From Thermoleophilia bacterium (GTDB lineage Bacteria > Actinomycetota > Thermoleophilia > Gaiellales > SKUG01), in the NCBI GenBank assembly GCA_025964555.1, contig JAOPYQ010000015.1, positions 149,296 through 213,295 on the forward strand: a stretch of 64,000 nucleotides of DNA, given 5' to 3'. A program made the translations under genes and the position numbers. Shown in pieces: positions 7,228-15,488 of this stretch (the first letter of the stretch is position 1; each line of letters opens with the position of its first letter). A model generated the notes under the pieces. It had not been told where the DNA came from. It saw only the letters and a program-made list of their open reading frames with translations, and searched no databases.

Positions 7228-8061
7228 ATGGGTCTTCGGATCAACACCAACATCGATTCGTTCAATGCGCATCGAAATCTCTCGGCTACGTCGAACCGCA
7301 TGGCGAAGTCAATGGAGAAGCTCAGCTCGGGTTTCCGCATCAATCGCGCCGGAGACGACGCAGCCGGACTCGGCATCTCGGAGCGGCTTCGCAGCCAGAT
7401 CCGTGGCGTCGCCCAGGCATCCCGCAACGCCCAGGACGGCATCAGCATGGTGCAGTCGGCGGAAGGCGCGATGACCGAGCTCCACTCGATCCTGCACCGT
7501 GTCCGCGAGCTCGCGGTCCAGTACCTCAATGGTACGAACGGCCCGGAATCGCGCATGGCGATCACCACCGAAGTCAACCAGCTCGGCCTCGAGCTCCAGC
7601 GCATGGTGACCGGCTCGCAGTTCAACGGCGTCAACCTGCTGACCGGCGCGGCGTCGATCAACCTGCAGGTCGGACCGAACGCAGGCGGCACGAACGTGCT
7701 GAACTTCGCGCTCGGCGACATGGCGACGGCGCCTTCTGGCGGCCAGGTCTACACCGCGGTGATCTCGGACTTCGTTGCCGGCACCACCACGACGCTGCTC
7801 AACGACATCAACCTGCTCGTCGACCAGGTGTCGACCCAGCGCGCCAACATGGGCGCGGTGCAGAACCGCCTCGAGTACACGGTCAACGCGCTCGGCATCT
7901 ACCAGGAGAACCTCATGTCAGCCGAGAGCCGAATCCGAGACGTTGACATGGCGCAGGAGATGACGAACTTCACGAAGCTGCAGGTCCTCCAGCAGAGCGG
8001 CACCGCGATGCTCGCCCAGGCGAACATGTCTGGCCAGAGCATCCTGAGCCTCCTGCAGTAA
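7228..8061 (+). CDS. fliC: Flagellin 1
   Basis: 277 residues from ATG 7228 with GGAGG 8 bases upstream (CACGGAGGACGACC). The N-terminal D0/D1 region is typical (MGLRINTNIDSFNAHRNLS, MEKLSSGFRINRAGDDAAGL), as is the C-terminal part (NRLEYTVNALGIYQENLMSA, AQEMTNFTKLQVLQQSG). The central variable region is very short, so this is a minimal flagellin lacking D2/D3. It is exported unfolded by the flagellar type III system and polymerises into the filament. It is followed by a strong terminator, so it is mainly a single-gene transcript. The start is fixed by the conserved MGLRINTN and by an almost identical leader in flagellin 2. Confidence 0.97.
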   Translation: MGLRINTNIDSFNAHRNLSATSNRMAKSMEKLSSGFRINRAGDDAAGLGISERLRSQIRGVAQASRNAQDGISMVQSAEGAMTELHSILHRVRELAVQYLNGTNGPESRMAITTEVNQLGLELQRMVTGSQFNGVNLLTGAASINLQVGPNAGGTNVLNFALGDMATAPSGGQVYTAVISDFVAGTTTTLLNDINLLVDQVSTQRANMGAVQNRLEYTVNALGIYQENLMSAESRIRDVDMAQEMTNFTKLQVLQQSGTAMLAQANMSGQSILSLLQ

Positions 8062-8074
8062 GGCCGGTCTCCGA

Positions 8075-8110
8075 GGGGTCACGATCACGCAGCGACGTGA
8101 TCGTGACCCC
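8075..8110 (+). terminator. Perfect 15-bp hairpin after flagellin 1
   Basis: GGGGTCACGATCACG (8075-8089), loop CAGCGA, CGTGATCGTGACCCC (8096-8110). The stem has no mismatches and begins 14 bases after the stop codon. There is no T-run directly after it; it may protect the mRNA 3' end as well as end transcription. Confidence 0.75.
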
Positions 8111-8122
8111 GTCCTCCGGCCC

Positions 8123-8146
8123 CCCTCGCCCAATGCGAGGGTTTTT
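8123..8146 (+). terminator. Second hairpin with T-run before flagellin 2
   Basis: CCCTCGC-CCAAT-GCGAGGG (8123-8141) followed by TTTTT (8142-8146), a classical intrinsic terminator. The T-run merges into TTTTGCAGAT (8143-8152), which also occurs upstream of flagellin 1. Confidence 0.75.
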
Positions 8147-8174
8147 GCAGATCTGACAACTTGCATTCCTTCGC

Positions 8175-8202
8175 TCAAGACACTGTGAAGCTTGTCCGAT
8201 GT
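8175..8202 (+). promoter_or_regulatory. Sigma-28-type promoter of flagellin 2
   Basis: TCAA (8175-8178), 16 bases, TCCGATGT (8195-8202). The spacing and the CCGATG core match the flagellin 1 promoter, and the -10 starts 89 bases before the ATG (92 for flagellin 1). It is weaker against the consensus than the flagellin 1 element, which suggests lower expression. Confidence 0.6.
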
Positions 8203-8283
8203 GGCTGGTGACGCGACAGCAGGAAGCTGTCTCGCACTCTCGGTTGAACCGAGAGGTCACCATCGTCACGGAGGACGACCGTC

Positions 8284-9141
8284 ATGGGTCTGCGCATCAA
8301 CACCAACATCGAGGCATTCAACGGACATCGCAACCTGTCCGGAACCTCGGCCAAGATCGCGAAGTCGATGGAGAAGCTCAGCTCGGGCTTCCGCATCAAC
8401 CGCGCCGGCGACGATGCAGCAGGTCTCGGTATCTCCGAGCGGATGCGAAGCCAGATCCGCGGTGTGGCGCAGGCTCAGCGCAACGCCCAGGACGGCATCA
8501 GCATGGTGCAGACCGCTGAAGGCTCGATGACCGAGCTGCACTCGATCCTCCACCGGGTTCGAGAGCTCGCGGTCCAGTACCTCAATGATACGAACGGCCC
8601 TGAGGCCCGCATGGCGATCACCACCGAGGTGCAGCAGCTCGACGCCGAGCTGCAGCGAATGATCACCGGGGCCAACTTCAACGGCACCGGACTGCTCAAC
8701 AACCCGGCGGCGATCACCCTCCAGGTCGGGCCGAACGCAACCGCAACCGACCAGCTCGTCTTCAACCTGCTCGACCTCACCGCGATGGGTTCGACCTCCG
8801 CCCCGAACAACCCGCTGGCGACGACCATGGCGAACTTCGTCGCGGGCAACATGACGGGCGGCACGGGCAACGTGCTCGACGACATCGACTCCTTCGTCAC
8901 GCAGATCTCCACTGCCCGCGCACAGATGGGCGCGATCCAGAATCGACTTGAGTACACCGTGAACGCACTCGGCATCTACCAGGAGAACCTCATGGCTGCC
9001 GAGAGCCGCATCCGCGACGTGGACATGGCGCAGGAAATGACCAACTTCACCAAGCTGCAGGTCCTGCAGCAGAGCGGCACGGCGATGCTCGCGCAGGCGA
9101 ACCAGTCGAGCCAGAGCGTCCTCCAGCTCCTCCAGGGCTAG
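8284..9141 (+). CDS. fliC: Flagellin 2
   Basis: 285 residues from ATG 8284; the leader GTCACGGAGGACGACC is the same as that of flagellin 1. It is clearly a duplicate of its neighbour: the N-terminal 160 and C-terminal 90 residues are nearly identical, with divergence around residues 135-205 (LLNNPAAITLQVGPNATATD, MGSTSAPNNPLATTM). This stretch is the surface-exposed loop of the filament. It has its own sigma-28-type promoter and its own terminator, so the two flagellins can be expressed at different levels. Only a minimal D0/D1 core is present. Confidence 0.97.
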   Translation: MGLRINTNIEAFNGHRNLSGTSAKIAKSMEKLSSGFRINRAGDDAAGLGISERMRSQIRGVAQAQRNAQDGISMVQTAEGSMTELHSILHRVRELAVQYLNDTNGPEARMAITTEVQQLDAELQRMITGANFNGTGLLNNPAAITLQVGPNATATDQLVFNLLDLTAMGSTSAPNNPLATTMANFVAGNMTGGTGNVLDDIDSFVTQISTARAQMGAIQNRLEYTVNALGIYQENLMAAESRIRDVDMAQEMTNFTKLQVLQQSGTAMLAQANQSSQSVLQLLQG

Positions 9142-9214
9142 TACACACACCTTGCCGGTTGACGGCACGGGTCCTCGTCGGTCAACGCACCGTCCGGCGA
9201 GATGCCCCTCAGGT

Positions 9215-9258
9215 CACGATGGTCGGATCCCTTCCGGGGGCTCCGGCCATCGTGTTCT
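9215..9258 (+). terminator. Hairpin after flagellin 2
   Basis: CACGATGGTCGGA (9215-9227) pairs with TCCGGCCATCGTG (9242-9254) with one G-T pair, followed by TTCTTCC. It lies between flagellin 2 and the convergent ggt gene and may serve both. Confidence 0.65.
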
Positions 9259-9279
9259 TCCGGGGTCGATCGCGAATCC

Positions 9280-10893
9280 CTAGAGCACGATGCCGGTCGC
9301 CTCGCGCCGCGGATCGCCGGCGGCGAACGGACGCCCACCCCGCAGGGCGGTTCCGTTGGTCGTCCCGAAGAACGAGTCACGAACCGGCCATCGCACGAGC
9401 TCGAATTCGCTCGCGAGTTCGTCGAGTGCAGCGTCGTCAAGACCGGGTTCGGCGTGCAGCACGCGACCGTCCCACGCGAATCGCGGCGCGCGGATCGCTT
9501 CCTCGAGCGGTGTTCCGTGCCACATGCGTTCGAGGATCTGGGCGATCGCGTGCGGGATGCGATCGCTGCCCGCGGAGCCGAGCTGCACGAGCGTGCGCGG
9601 GCTCGTGAGGATCGCGGGAGTCATCATGCTCGGCACGGTGCTGCCCGCCATGCGCACGATCGTGTGGTCGTACTCGGCGAGCATGTTGTTGAGCTGGATG
9701 CCCGAGCCGGGGATGAAGTCGCCAGCGCCGTAGCCAACCGTGGTCGTGGCGCCGCACATGAGCCCGTCCGCATCGATCGCCGAGACGTGGGTGGTGTTGG
9801 GCGAACGCGCGAAGCCGCCGCCGTCGGCATCGGCGTCGGGCGCGCCACCGCGGTCGTGGAACGCATCGGCGACCGCGTCACGCACCGAGTCGGGACGATC
9901 GCCTCCGAGCCGCGACGGCACGACCTCCTCGCCGTGCTCGGGCACGCGCGTGCGCGGCGGGTCGAGCTGACGCATGACGCGCACGAGCGCGCGACCGACC
10001 GCCAGGTCCCGCGAGGGTCGACGACCCCCTGCCGCGAGCGCGGGGTCCGGGCGGGCGTCGAGCATCTCCTGCAGCAGGCGCACCGCGATGCCGCCGCCCA
10101 TCGACGGCTCGGGATTGGCGTACATGCAGACGTCGCCGACGCAGAGCATGTCGGGCACCCGCTCGTGCACGGCGTAGCGAATCAGGTCGGTGCGCGAGAT
10201 CCGAGCGCCGCGCGTGTCGCTCCACTCCATGAGCGCGTCGGCGAGGGCCCCGGTGTAGAGCGATTCGCCGTCGGTGGCGGCGAGGTCCTCGATCGCGGCG
10301 GCGTGCGCGCTCTGGCGAAAGATGTCGCCCTCGCCGCGGATCGTGCCGCCCGGGTACCAGATCTCCTTGCCGTGCGGATCGCGCGCGATGAGCGGTCCGT
10401 TGGCGATATGTTCGCCGGCTTGCGTGCGGGTGAGCTCCACGCCGTCTCGAGCGAGTGCGATCGACGGCGCCAAGGCTTCGGCGAACGGGATCCGCCCGAA
10501 CCGCCGAGACGCGTGCGCGATGCCGCGCGACACCCCGGGCACCGCCACCGATGCCGGCCCCGTTCCGTAGCGAAGCACCGTGCCGTCGAGCTCGAGCGCG
10601 TGGGTTTCCCACGGGGCGAGCGTCGGGCGGGCCTCGAGTCCCGGCTGGCGCGAGAAGAAGTCCACGAGCACGGGAGCCAGGTCGTTCGTTCCGCCGCCCA
10701 CGATCAGGAATCCGCCGCCGCCGAACGACGTCAGGGTCGGCTCGCACACGCAGCCCGCCGCGACCATCGCGACGACCGCATCGACGGCATTTCCGCCTGC
10801 TTCGAGCACGTCGGCGCCCACTCGGGCGACGGCTTCATGGCCCGCCGCGACCGCTCCGGCTCCGCGGCCGGCGCGCGTCTGCGCTCCTGACAC
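9280..10893 (-). CDS. ggt: Gamma-glutamyltransferase family protein
   Basis: 537 residues from ATG 10893. This is an Ntn-hydrolase that cleaves gamma-glutamyl bonds after self-processing. The nucleophile is the first Thr of NTTHVSAID (T367), which would become the N-terminus of the small subunit. Also visible are EAGGNAVDAVVAM (about 31-43), LTSFGGGGFLIV (54-65) and GSGIQLNNML, all typical of the family. There is no signal peptide, whereas many GGTs are periplasmic or secreted, so a cytoplasmic role (for example in glutathione-like or gamma-glutamyl compound turnover) is likely. It lies convergent to flagellin 2 and divergent from the leucine-type dehydrogenase. Confidence 0.92.
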   Translation of the reverse strand: MSGAQTRAGRGAGAVAAGHEAVARVGADVLEAGGNAVDAVVAMVAAGCVCEPTLTSFGGGGFLIVGGGTNDLAPVLVDFFSRQPGLEARPTLAPWETHALELDGTVLRYGTGPASVAVPGVSRGIAHASRRFGRIPFAEALAPSIALARDGVELTRTQAGEHIANGPLIARDPHGKEIWYPGGTIRGEGDIFRQSAHAAAIEDLAATDGESLYTGALADALMEWSDTRGARISRTDLIRYAVHERVPDMLCVGDVCMYANPEPSMGGGIAVRLLQEMLDARPDPALAAGGRRPSRDLAVGRALVRVMRQLDPPRTRVPEHGEEVVPSRLGGDRPDSVRDAVADAFHDRGGAPDADADGGGFARSPNTTHVSAIDADGLMCGATTTVGYGAGDFIPGSGIQLNNMLAEYDHTIVRMAGSTVPSMMTPAILTSPRTLVQLGSAGSDRIPHAIAQILERMWHGTPLEEAIRAPRFAWDGRVLHAEPGLDDAALDELASEFELVRWPVRDSFFGTTNGTALRGGRPFAAGDPRREATGIVL

Positions 10894-11080
10894 GCTGGTT
10901 CTCCCGTCGAACGAGGACCGATTCGGCGATCGCCGGTACGGTCGTACATCGATCGTATGCTAGCATCGAGCGGCTGCCCGAGGCGCCGTGATTCCACGCG
11001 AACATGCGCATCGGCGCTCTGTCCGCCCCCGGTTTATGACAGGAATGTCAGTCGCCTCTCTTCAGGAAGGTTTCTTCTTC

Positions 11081-12268
11081 ATGAGCACGATCACGCCGAC
11101 CTCGACCACCGAGATCGCGCAGGCCGCTGACGCGGCCGGCCTCGAGCTGTTCGACCTGATGAACGAGTACCAGTACGAGCAGGTGGTCATGTGCCACGAG
11201 CCGTACACGAACCTGCGGGCGATCATCTGCATCCACAACACGACGCTCGGACCGGCGCTCGGCGGCATCCGCATGTGGCCCTACCAGAACGAGCGCGAGG
11301 CGATCGTCGACGCGATGCGCCTGGCGCGCGGCATGACGTTCAAGGCAGCGGTCTCCGGCCTCAACCTGGGCGGCGGCAAGACGGTCGTCATCGGCGACCC
11401 GCGCAAGGACAAGTCCGAGGCGCTGTTCCGCGCGCTCGGCCGCTTCGTCGATACGCTCAACGGCCGCTACATCGCAGCCGAGGACGTCGGCACCGCCACG
11501 CAGGACATGGACTACGTCGCGATGGAGACGCCGTTCGTCACGGGCATCGACGCCGCCGGCGGCTCGGGCGACCCGTCGCCGATGACCGCGCTCGGCGTGT
11601 TCCAGGGCATCCGCGCCGCCGCCAAGAAGGCGTACGGCACGCACAAGCTCGAAGGACTTCGCGTGTCGATGCAGGGCTGCGGCCACGTCGGCACCTACCT
11701 CGCGCAGCACCTTGCCGAAGCCGGCGCGGTGCTCACGGTGACTGACATCCACGAGGACAACATCGAGCGCGTCACGAGCGCGTCCGGTGCGGCGAGCGTG
11801 TCACCCGAGAAGATCTACGACGTGCCGACTGACATCTTCGCGCCGTGCGCGCTCGGTGGCATCGTCAACCCCGAGAACCTCGATCGCCTCATGGCATCGG
11901 GCGACCTGAAGATCATCGCGGGTGCCGCCAACAACGTGCTCGACCACGATTCGACCGGTCAGCTGCTGCACGACCGCGGCATCCTGTACGCCCCCGACTA
12001 CGTCATCAACGCGGGTGGCCTCATCAACGTGTCGGAGGAGCTGGGCGGCTACAACATCGACCAGGCTCGCAAGCGCGTCGAGAAGATCTACGACAACCTG
12101 ACCCGCGTCTTCACGCTCGCCGACGAGCTCGGCATCCCGCCGCACCGGGCCGCGGAGAAGGTCGCACTCGAGCGCATCGCGATGGTTCGCCCGATCGCCG
12201 ACGTCTACACCGGACGCGCGCGCACGAGCTGGCAGCACAAGCCGATCGCCCTGCAGCACAAGGGCTAG
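11081..12268 (+). CDS. Leucine/valine/phenylalanine-type dehydrogenase
   Basis: 395 residues. ATG 11081 was chosen because AGGAAGG lies 10 bases upstream and the family begins near here. This NAD-dependent enzyme oxidatively deaminates branched-chain amino acids to 2-oxo acids. Catalytic lysines are visible in TFKAAVSGLNLGGGK (about K88 and K100) and the Rossmann nucleotide site in VSMQGCGHVGTYLAQHLAE. AAEDVGTATQDMDYV and NAGGLINVSEELGGY are further family signatures. Substrate choice among Leu, Val and Phe cannot be read with certainty. A rhomboid gene starts 23 bases downstream and may be co-transcribed. Confidence 0.93.
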   Translation: MSTITPTSTTEIAQAADAAGLELFDLMNEYQYEQVVMCHEPYTNLRAIICIHNTTLGPALGGIRMWPYQNEREAIVDAMRLARGMTFKAAVSGLNLGGGKTVVIGDPRKDKSEALFRALGRFVDTLNGRYIAAEDVGTATQDMDYVAMETPFVTGIDAAGGSGDPSPMTALGVFQGIRAAAKKAYGTHKLEGLRVSMQGCGHVGTYLAQHLAEAGAVLTVTDIHEDNIERVTSASGAASVSPEKIYDVPTDIFAPCALGGIVNPENLDRLMASGDLKIIAGAANNVLDHDSTGQLLHDRGILYAPDYVINAGGLINVSEELGGYNIDQARKRVEKIYDNLTRVFTLADELGIPPHRAAEKVALERIAMVRPIADVYTGRARTSWQHKPIALQHKG

Positions 12269-12291
12269 GCGACCAGCGAGGCAGGCTCGGC

Positions 12292-13101
12292 ATGTTCCTG
12301 CCGCTCAAGGACGCGCTGCCGACCGGTCGAGTGCCGATCGTCACGATCGCGCTCATCCTCGTGAACGTGCTGGTGTTCGCGCTTGGCTACCTGCCGGCAG
12401 ACCGCCAGGCGCAGGGCTCGACGCGCCAGATCAGCCAGCACGACGTGTGGCTGGTCGAGTACGGCACGATCCCCTGCGAGGTGAGTGGACGCTGCGCCAA
12501 CCAGGACGCGGTCGTGGTGGTCGACGGTGGCCTGCTCGATCCGCAGCCGCGCCAGGTGAGCGCCCAGGTCGACCAGCACGCCCCTGCGCTCACGCTCATC
12601 ACGAGCATGTTCCTGCACGGCGGCTTCCTGCACCTCGCGTTCAACCTGCTGTTCCTCTGGGTGTTCGGCAACAACGTCGAGGACGCGATGCACCCGCTCG
12701 GGTTCCTGGGCTTCTACCTGCTCGCCGGCATGGCCGCGGGCGTCGCACAGGTGCTGGTGGCGGCGAGCGCCGTCGCTCCGACCGTGGGCGCGAGCGGGGC
12801 GATCGCCGCGGTCATCGGTGCGTACCTGTTCCTCTACCCGCGCGTGAAGGTGCTGACGATCGTGCTGCCGATCCCGTTCCCCTTCTGGATGCGCGCATGG
12901 GTCGTGGCCGGGGGCTGGGGTCTCCTCCAGTTCCTGGCGACGTGGAAGAGCCTGTTCGCTCCGGCGGCGCTCGATGGCGGCGTTGCCTACATGGCGCACT
13001 TCGCCGGCTTCGCGATCGGGCTGGCGACGATCGGGTTCTTCGCCGAGCGTCGCAACCCGCTCTACCTGCAGCTGTACGGCAGCGAGCGCCGACAGGAGTG
13101 A
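12292..13101 (+). CDS. Rhomboid family intramembrane serine protease
   Basis: 269 residues from ATG 12292. The catalytic Ser169 is in GASGAIAAVIGAYLF and the partner His236 in AYMAHFAGFAIGLA. The L1 loop/helix 2 motif HGGFLHLAFNLLFLWVFG (109-126) is present. Six or so membrane segments are visible (13-34, 100-127, 137-160, 167-188, 201-217, 231-250). A luminal insertion at 40-98 contains C62 and C68, which could form an external disulfide. It cleaves substrates within the membrane; the substrate is unknown. It follows the dehydrogenase gene by 23 bases. Confidence 0.92.
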   Translation: MFLPLKDALPTGRVPIVTIALILVNVLVFALGYLPADRQAQGSTRQISQHDVWLVEYGTIPCEVSGRCANQDAVVVVDGGLLDPQPRQVSAQVDQHAPALTLITSMFLHGGFLHLAFNLLFLWVFGNNVEDAMHPLGFLGFYLLAGMAAGVAQVLVAASAVAPTVGASGAIAAVIGAYLFLYPRVKVLTIVLPIPFPFWMRAWVVAGGWGLLQFLATWKSLFAPAALDGGVAYMAHFAGFAIGLATIGFFAERRNPLYLQLYGSERRQE

Positions 13102-13124
13102 CCTGCCGGCGCTCGGGCTGCGCG

Positions 13125-14066
13125 TCAGAACTCGAAGGTCGTCACGATCGGATCGTGGTCGGAGAATCCTTCGGCGCGCACGGGGTCGGCGTGCAGCGTC
13201 TTGAGCGAGCGGGTGGAGACGTGCGGGATCTGCACCGTCTCGACCTTCTTGGCGAGGTTGGCAGAGACGAGCATCTGGTCGAACTGCACGTGCTTTCGCC
13301 CGTCGCGCCACGAGAAGCGCTTCTGGGACGGGATCTCGCTCGTGACGTCGACGAGCGCGGCGCCACGCTTGGTCTGGCGCAGGGGCGCGAACTCCGGCTC
13401 GCTGCGCTCCATGTTCAGGTCGCCGGCGACGATGACGGCCGAGCGTGCATCGATAGCCTGCAGGCCCTGGGCGAAGTGCGCGACCGTCGTTGCCTGCTCC
13501 GCGCGCTTGAGCGCGGCGTCCTCGAGACCGAGCTTGGAGGTGAAGTGGTTGGCGAGGACCCAGAGCGACTGCACGCCCTGCCTCGCCTGCTCGCGACCGC
13601 GGATGACGAACTGGGCGACGAGCGGCGGTCGGGTGAAGAGCTTGGTGCCGCGGTCCTTCGGGTTCATGCGCTGGGGGTCGACCTGCATCACCTGGACCAG
13701 GTCCACGGCCTCGTTGCGGTACAGGATCGCGTTGTCGATGCCGCGCGGGTCGCTGCCCTCGCGCAGCAGCGGCGTGTAGCCGAGCGCCTTGATAGCAGGA
13801 TCCTTGACGAGGTCCTGGAGCACCTTGAGGTTCTCGACCTCCTGCATCGTGATGATGTCGGGCCCGCCGAGCGCGTCGCGGATCGCGGTCGCCAGCTTGG
13901 AGATGTGCTCCTTGTAGCCAACGCGATCGGAGATCGGCTCCTGCGTGGACTTGTCGTCACGCGTGTCGAACAGGTTGTGCGCGTTGAGCTGGCCGACGCG
14001 CAGCTGGCCCTCGGCCCGGAGGGCGATCGGCTCGAACTTCTGGGTGGTGTTCGGCAGGACCTGCAT
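13125..14066 (-). CDS. Endonuclease/exonuclease/phosphatase (EEP) family protein
   Basis: 313 residues from ATG 14066. The metal-dependent EEP fold is shown by GQLNAHNLFD (25-34), the metal-binding Glu in MQEVENL (74-80), LANHFTSK, VAGDLNMERSE and the terminal SDHDPIVT. Members cleave phosphodiester bonds in DNA, RNA or inositol lipids; this one is close to the ExeM/NucH-like secreted nuclease type, but no signal peptide is visible, so the cellular location is uncertain. Its promoter region contains a tandem palindrome (14101-14130) with an AT-rich core, suggesting control by a dimeric repressor. Confidence 0.85.
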   Translation of the reverse strand: MQVLPNTTQKFEPIALRAEGQLRVGQLNAHNLFDTRDDKSTQEPISDRVGYKEHISKLATAIRDALGGPDIITMQEVENLKVLQDLVKDPAIKALGYTPLLREGSDPRGIDNAILYRNEAVDLVQVMQVDPQRMNPKDRGTKLFTRPPLVAQFVIRGREQARQGVQSLWVLANHFTSKLGLEDAALKRAEQATTVAHFAQGLQAIDARSAVIVAGDLNMERSEPEFAPLRQTKRGAALVDVTSEIPSQKRFSWRDGRKHVQFDQMLVSANLAKKVETVQIPHVSTRSLKTLHADPVRAEGFSDHDPIVTTFEF

Positions 14067-14100
14067 GCTCTCGACATCCTTGTCTCGGCGTTCCGCTTAC

Positions 14101-14130
14101 TTAGTGCTCGCTAATATTAGCGGACGCTAA
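14101..14130 (-). promoter_or_regulatory. Tandem palindromic operator TTAG-N6-CTAA
   Basis: TTAGTGCTCGCTAA (14101-14114) and TTAGCGGACGCTAA (14117-14130) are two 14-bp palindromes separated by TA. The junction forms a third, perfect palindrome GCTAATATTAGC. The site begins 35 bases upstream of the EEP gene start and includes TAATAT, a possible -10. The arrangement suggests two repressor dimers, as with TetR- or MarR-type regulators. No regulator gene is adjacent. Confidence 0.6.
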
Positions 14131-14219
14131 GATTCGGGGGCGAGAAGTTCGGTGGAGTGCCGGCCGCTTCTGGCCACGGATCGTGGACGGTGCGGCCGCG
14201 AGACCACCCCTCGACGCGA

Positions 14220-15095
14220 CTAGGAGAGCTTGAGGCCGCTGCCGCTCCAGCAGGCGTTCGCTCGGCGTCGCTCGAGCGGCAGCACCGACGGCTCGCCGCC
14301 CGTGCCAGTCTCGTGCACGCTCGCGCGTCCGGCACCGATGTCGAGCTTCACGGTGAACTCGTACCAGGCGATGTCCCACGACAGCGTGATGCGCACGCGG
14401 CGCGGGATCCCAGGACCCTCGTCGTGCACGTTGATGACCGGCGAACCCAGCGTGCGGGCGATGCGCGCCATGCGCTCGAGGTCCTTGGACTGGTTGAAGG
14501 CGTCGAGCGCGTGACCGCTCATGCGCATCGGGCTCGTTTCGTCGTGACGGGCGCGCTGCAGCTGCTCGATGCGGCGGTCACGAGCGTGCAGCTCGCCACG
14601 CAGCTCGCGGATCTGCGCCTGTTGGCGCTCGGCGATGCGCTGTTCCTCCGCGCGTCGAGCGGGGTTGAGGTCGCGCCGCAACCGCTCGAGCTCGACGTCC
14701 TGGCGTCGCAGTCGATCCAGGAGGTCGCGGGCAGGCGCGGGAGGATCGACCGGGCGCGCGTCGAGTCCGATCGCGCGCTCCAGGATCGCAGCCTGTGGTG
14801 CGGTGAAAGGAGCCTCGGGGTCGGGCGCCAGCGCGAGGGCTGTGGCGGGGCCGTCGTTGCCACCGACGTGCTCGACGCGCACGCGGGTGCTGCCGCGGCG
14901 TCGCACGGCGTCGCCGGCGTGGGCCCAGCCGCGCGAGCGGGCCCGGTCGCGGCACAGCTCGCAGACAGCCACGTGCCGGTCGCCGCGGGCGTCGTGGAAC
15001 GGCGTCAGCGGCTCTCCGACGAGGACGGAACGACGGCACACGGCGCAGTCGGTCGCGCTGCGAACGACCGTCGCTGCCTCCGACTCGTCGACCAT
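14220..15095 (-). CDS. Zinc-knuckle protein with basic coiled-coil middle, unrecognised
   Basis: 291 residues from ATG 15095 with AGAGGGG upstream; the frame is open further but antisense to the DUF2277 gene. Residues 17-53 hold two CxxC pairs (CAVC, CELC), a probable structural zinc site. Residues 125-190 are strongly charged and helical (RRQDVELERLRRDL, AEEQRIAERQQAQIRELRGE), a likely coiled coil. The C-terminal 90 residues look folded (RITLSWDIAWYEFTVKLDI). Family members in related Actinobacteria are annotated only as hypothetical, as far as I recall. No function is proposed. Confidence 0.75.
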   Translation of the reverse strand: MVDESEAATVVRSATDCAVCRRSVLVGEPLTPFHDARGDRHVAVCELCRDRARSRGWAHAGDAVRRRGSTRVRVEHVGGNDGPATALALAPDPEAPFTAPQAAILERAIGLDARPVDPPAPARDLLDRLRRQDVELERLRRDLNPARRAEEQRIAERQQAQIRELRGELHARDRRIEQLQRARHDETSPMRMSGHALDAFNQSKDLERMARIARTLGSPVINVHDEGPGIPRRVRITLSWDIAWYEFTVKLDIGAGRASVHETGTGGEPSVLPLERRRANACWSGSGLKLS

Positions 15096-15209
15096 CTGTA
15101 CGCCCCTCTTCGATCCGGCAACCGAGCTGCGGCAGGTCCGCAGCGTCTGACCGGAGGATCGTAGCCGGGAGCGAGTGCCACGTGCGGCAGTAGCGGGTAC
15201 GGCACCCGC

Positions 15210-15482
15210 ATGTGCCGGAACATCCATACGCTCTTCAACTTCGACCCGCCCGCAACCGACGAGGAGGTGCACGCCGCCTCGCTGCAGTACGTGCGCAAGG
15301 TGAGCGGCTTCACCAAGCCCTCCCACGTGAACGAAGCCGCCTTCGAGCGTGCGATCCACGCCATCGATGCGGCCACGCGCGAGCTCGTCGATTCACTGGT
15401 GACGACCGCGAACCCCAAGGATCGCGAGGCCGAGGCGGCGAAGGCGCGCGAGCGCTCCGCGAGGCGCTTCGGCACCGCGTGA
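15210..15482 (+). CDS. DUF2277 family protein
   Basis: 90 residues from ATG 15210. The sequence matches the DUF2277 pattern closely: MCRNIHTLFNFDPPATDEEV at the start, then VRKVSGFTKPSHVNEAAFER, and a charged C-terminal helix ending in ARRFG. This family is widespread in Actinobacteria and small (about 90 residues), so the length is right. The function is unknown. The gene is convergent with the DUF2269 gene that follows by 6 bases. Confidence 0.9.
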   Translation: MCRNIHTLFNFDPPATDEEVHAASLQYVRKVSGFTKPSHVNEAAFERAIHAIDAATRELVDSLVTTANPKDREAEAAKARERSARRFGTA

Positions 15483-15488
15483 GCTGAC

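Noticed and set aside
14101..14130. CIRCE (HrcA) element
   Set aside because: CIRCE is TTAGCACTC-N9-GAGTGCTAA (27 bp). The first arm differs at two positions and the spacing and second arm do not fit; two adjacent 14-bp palindromes describe the site better.
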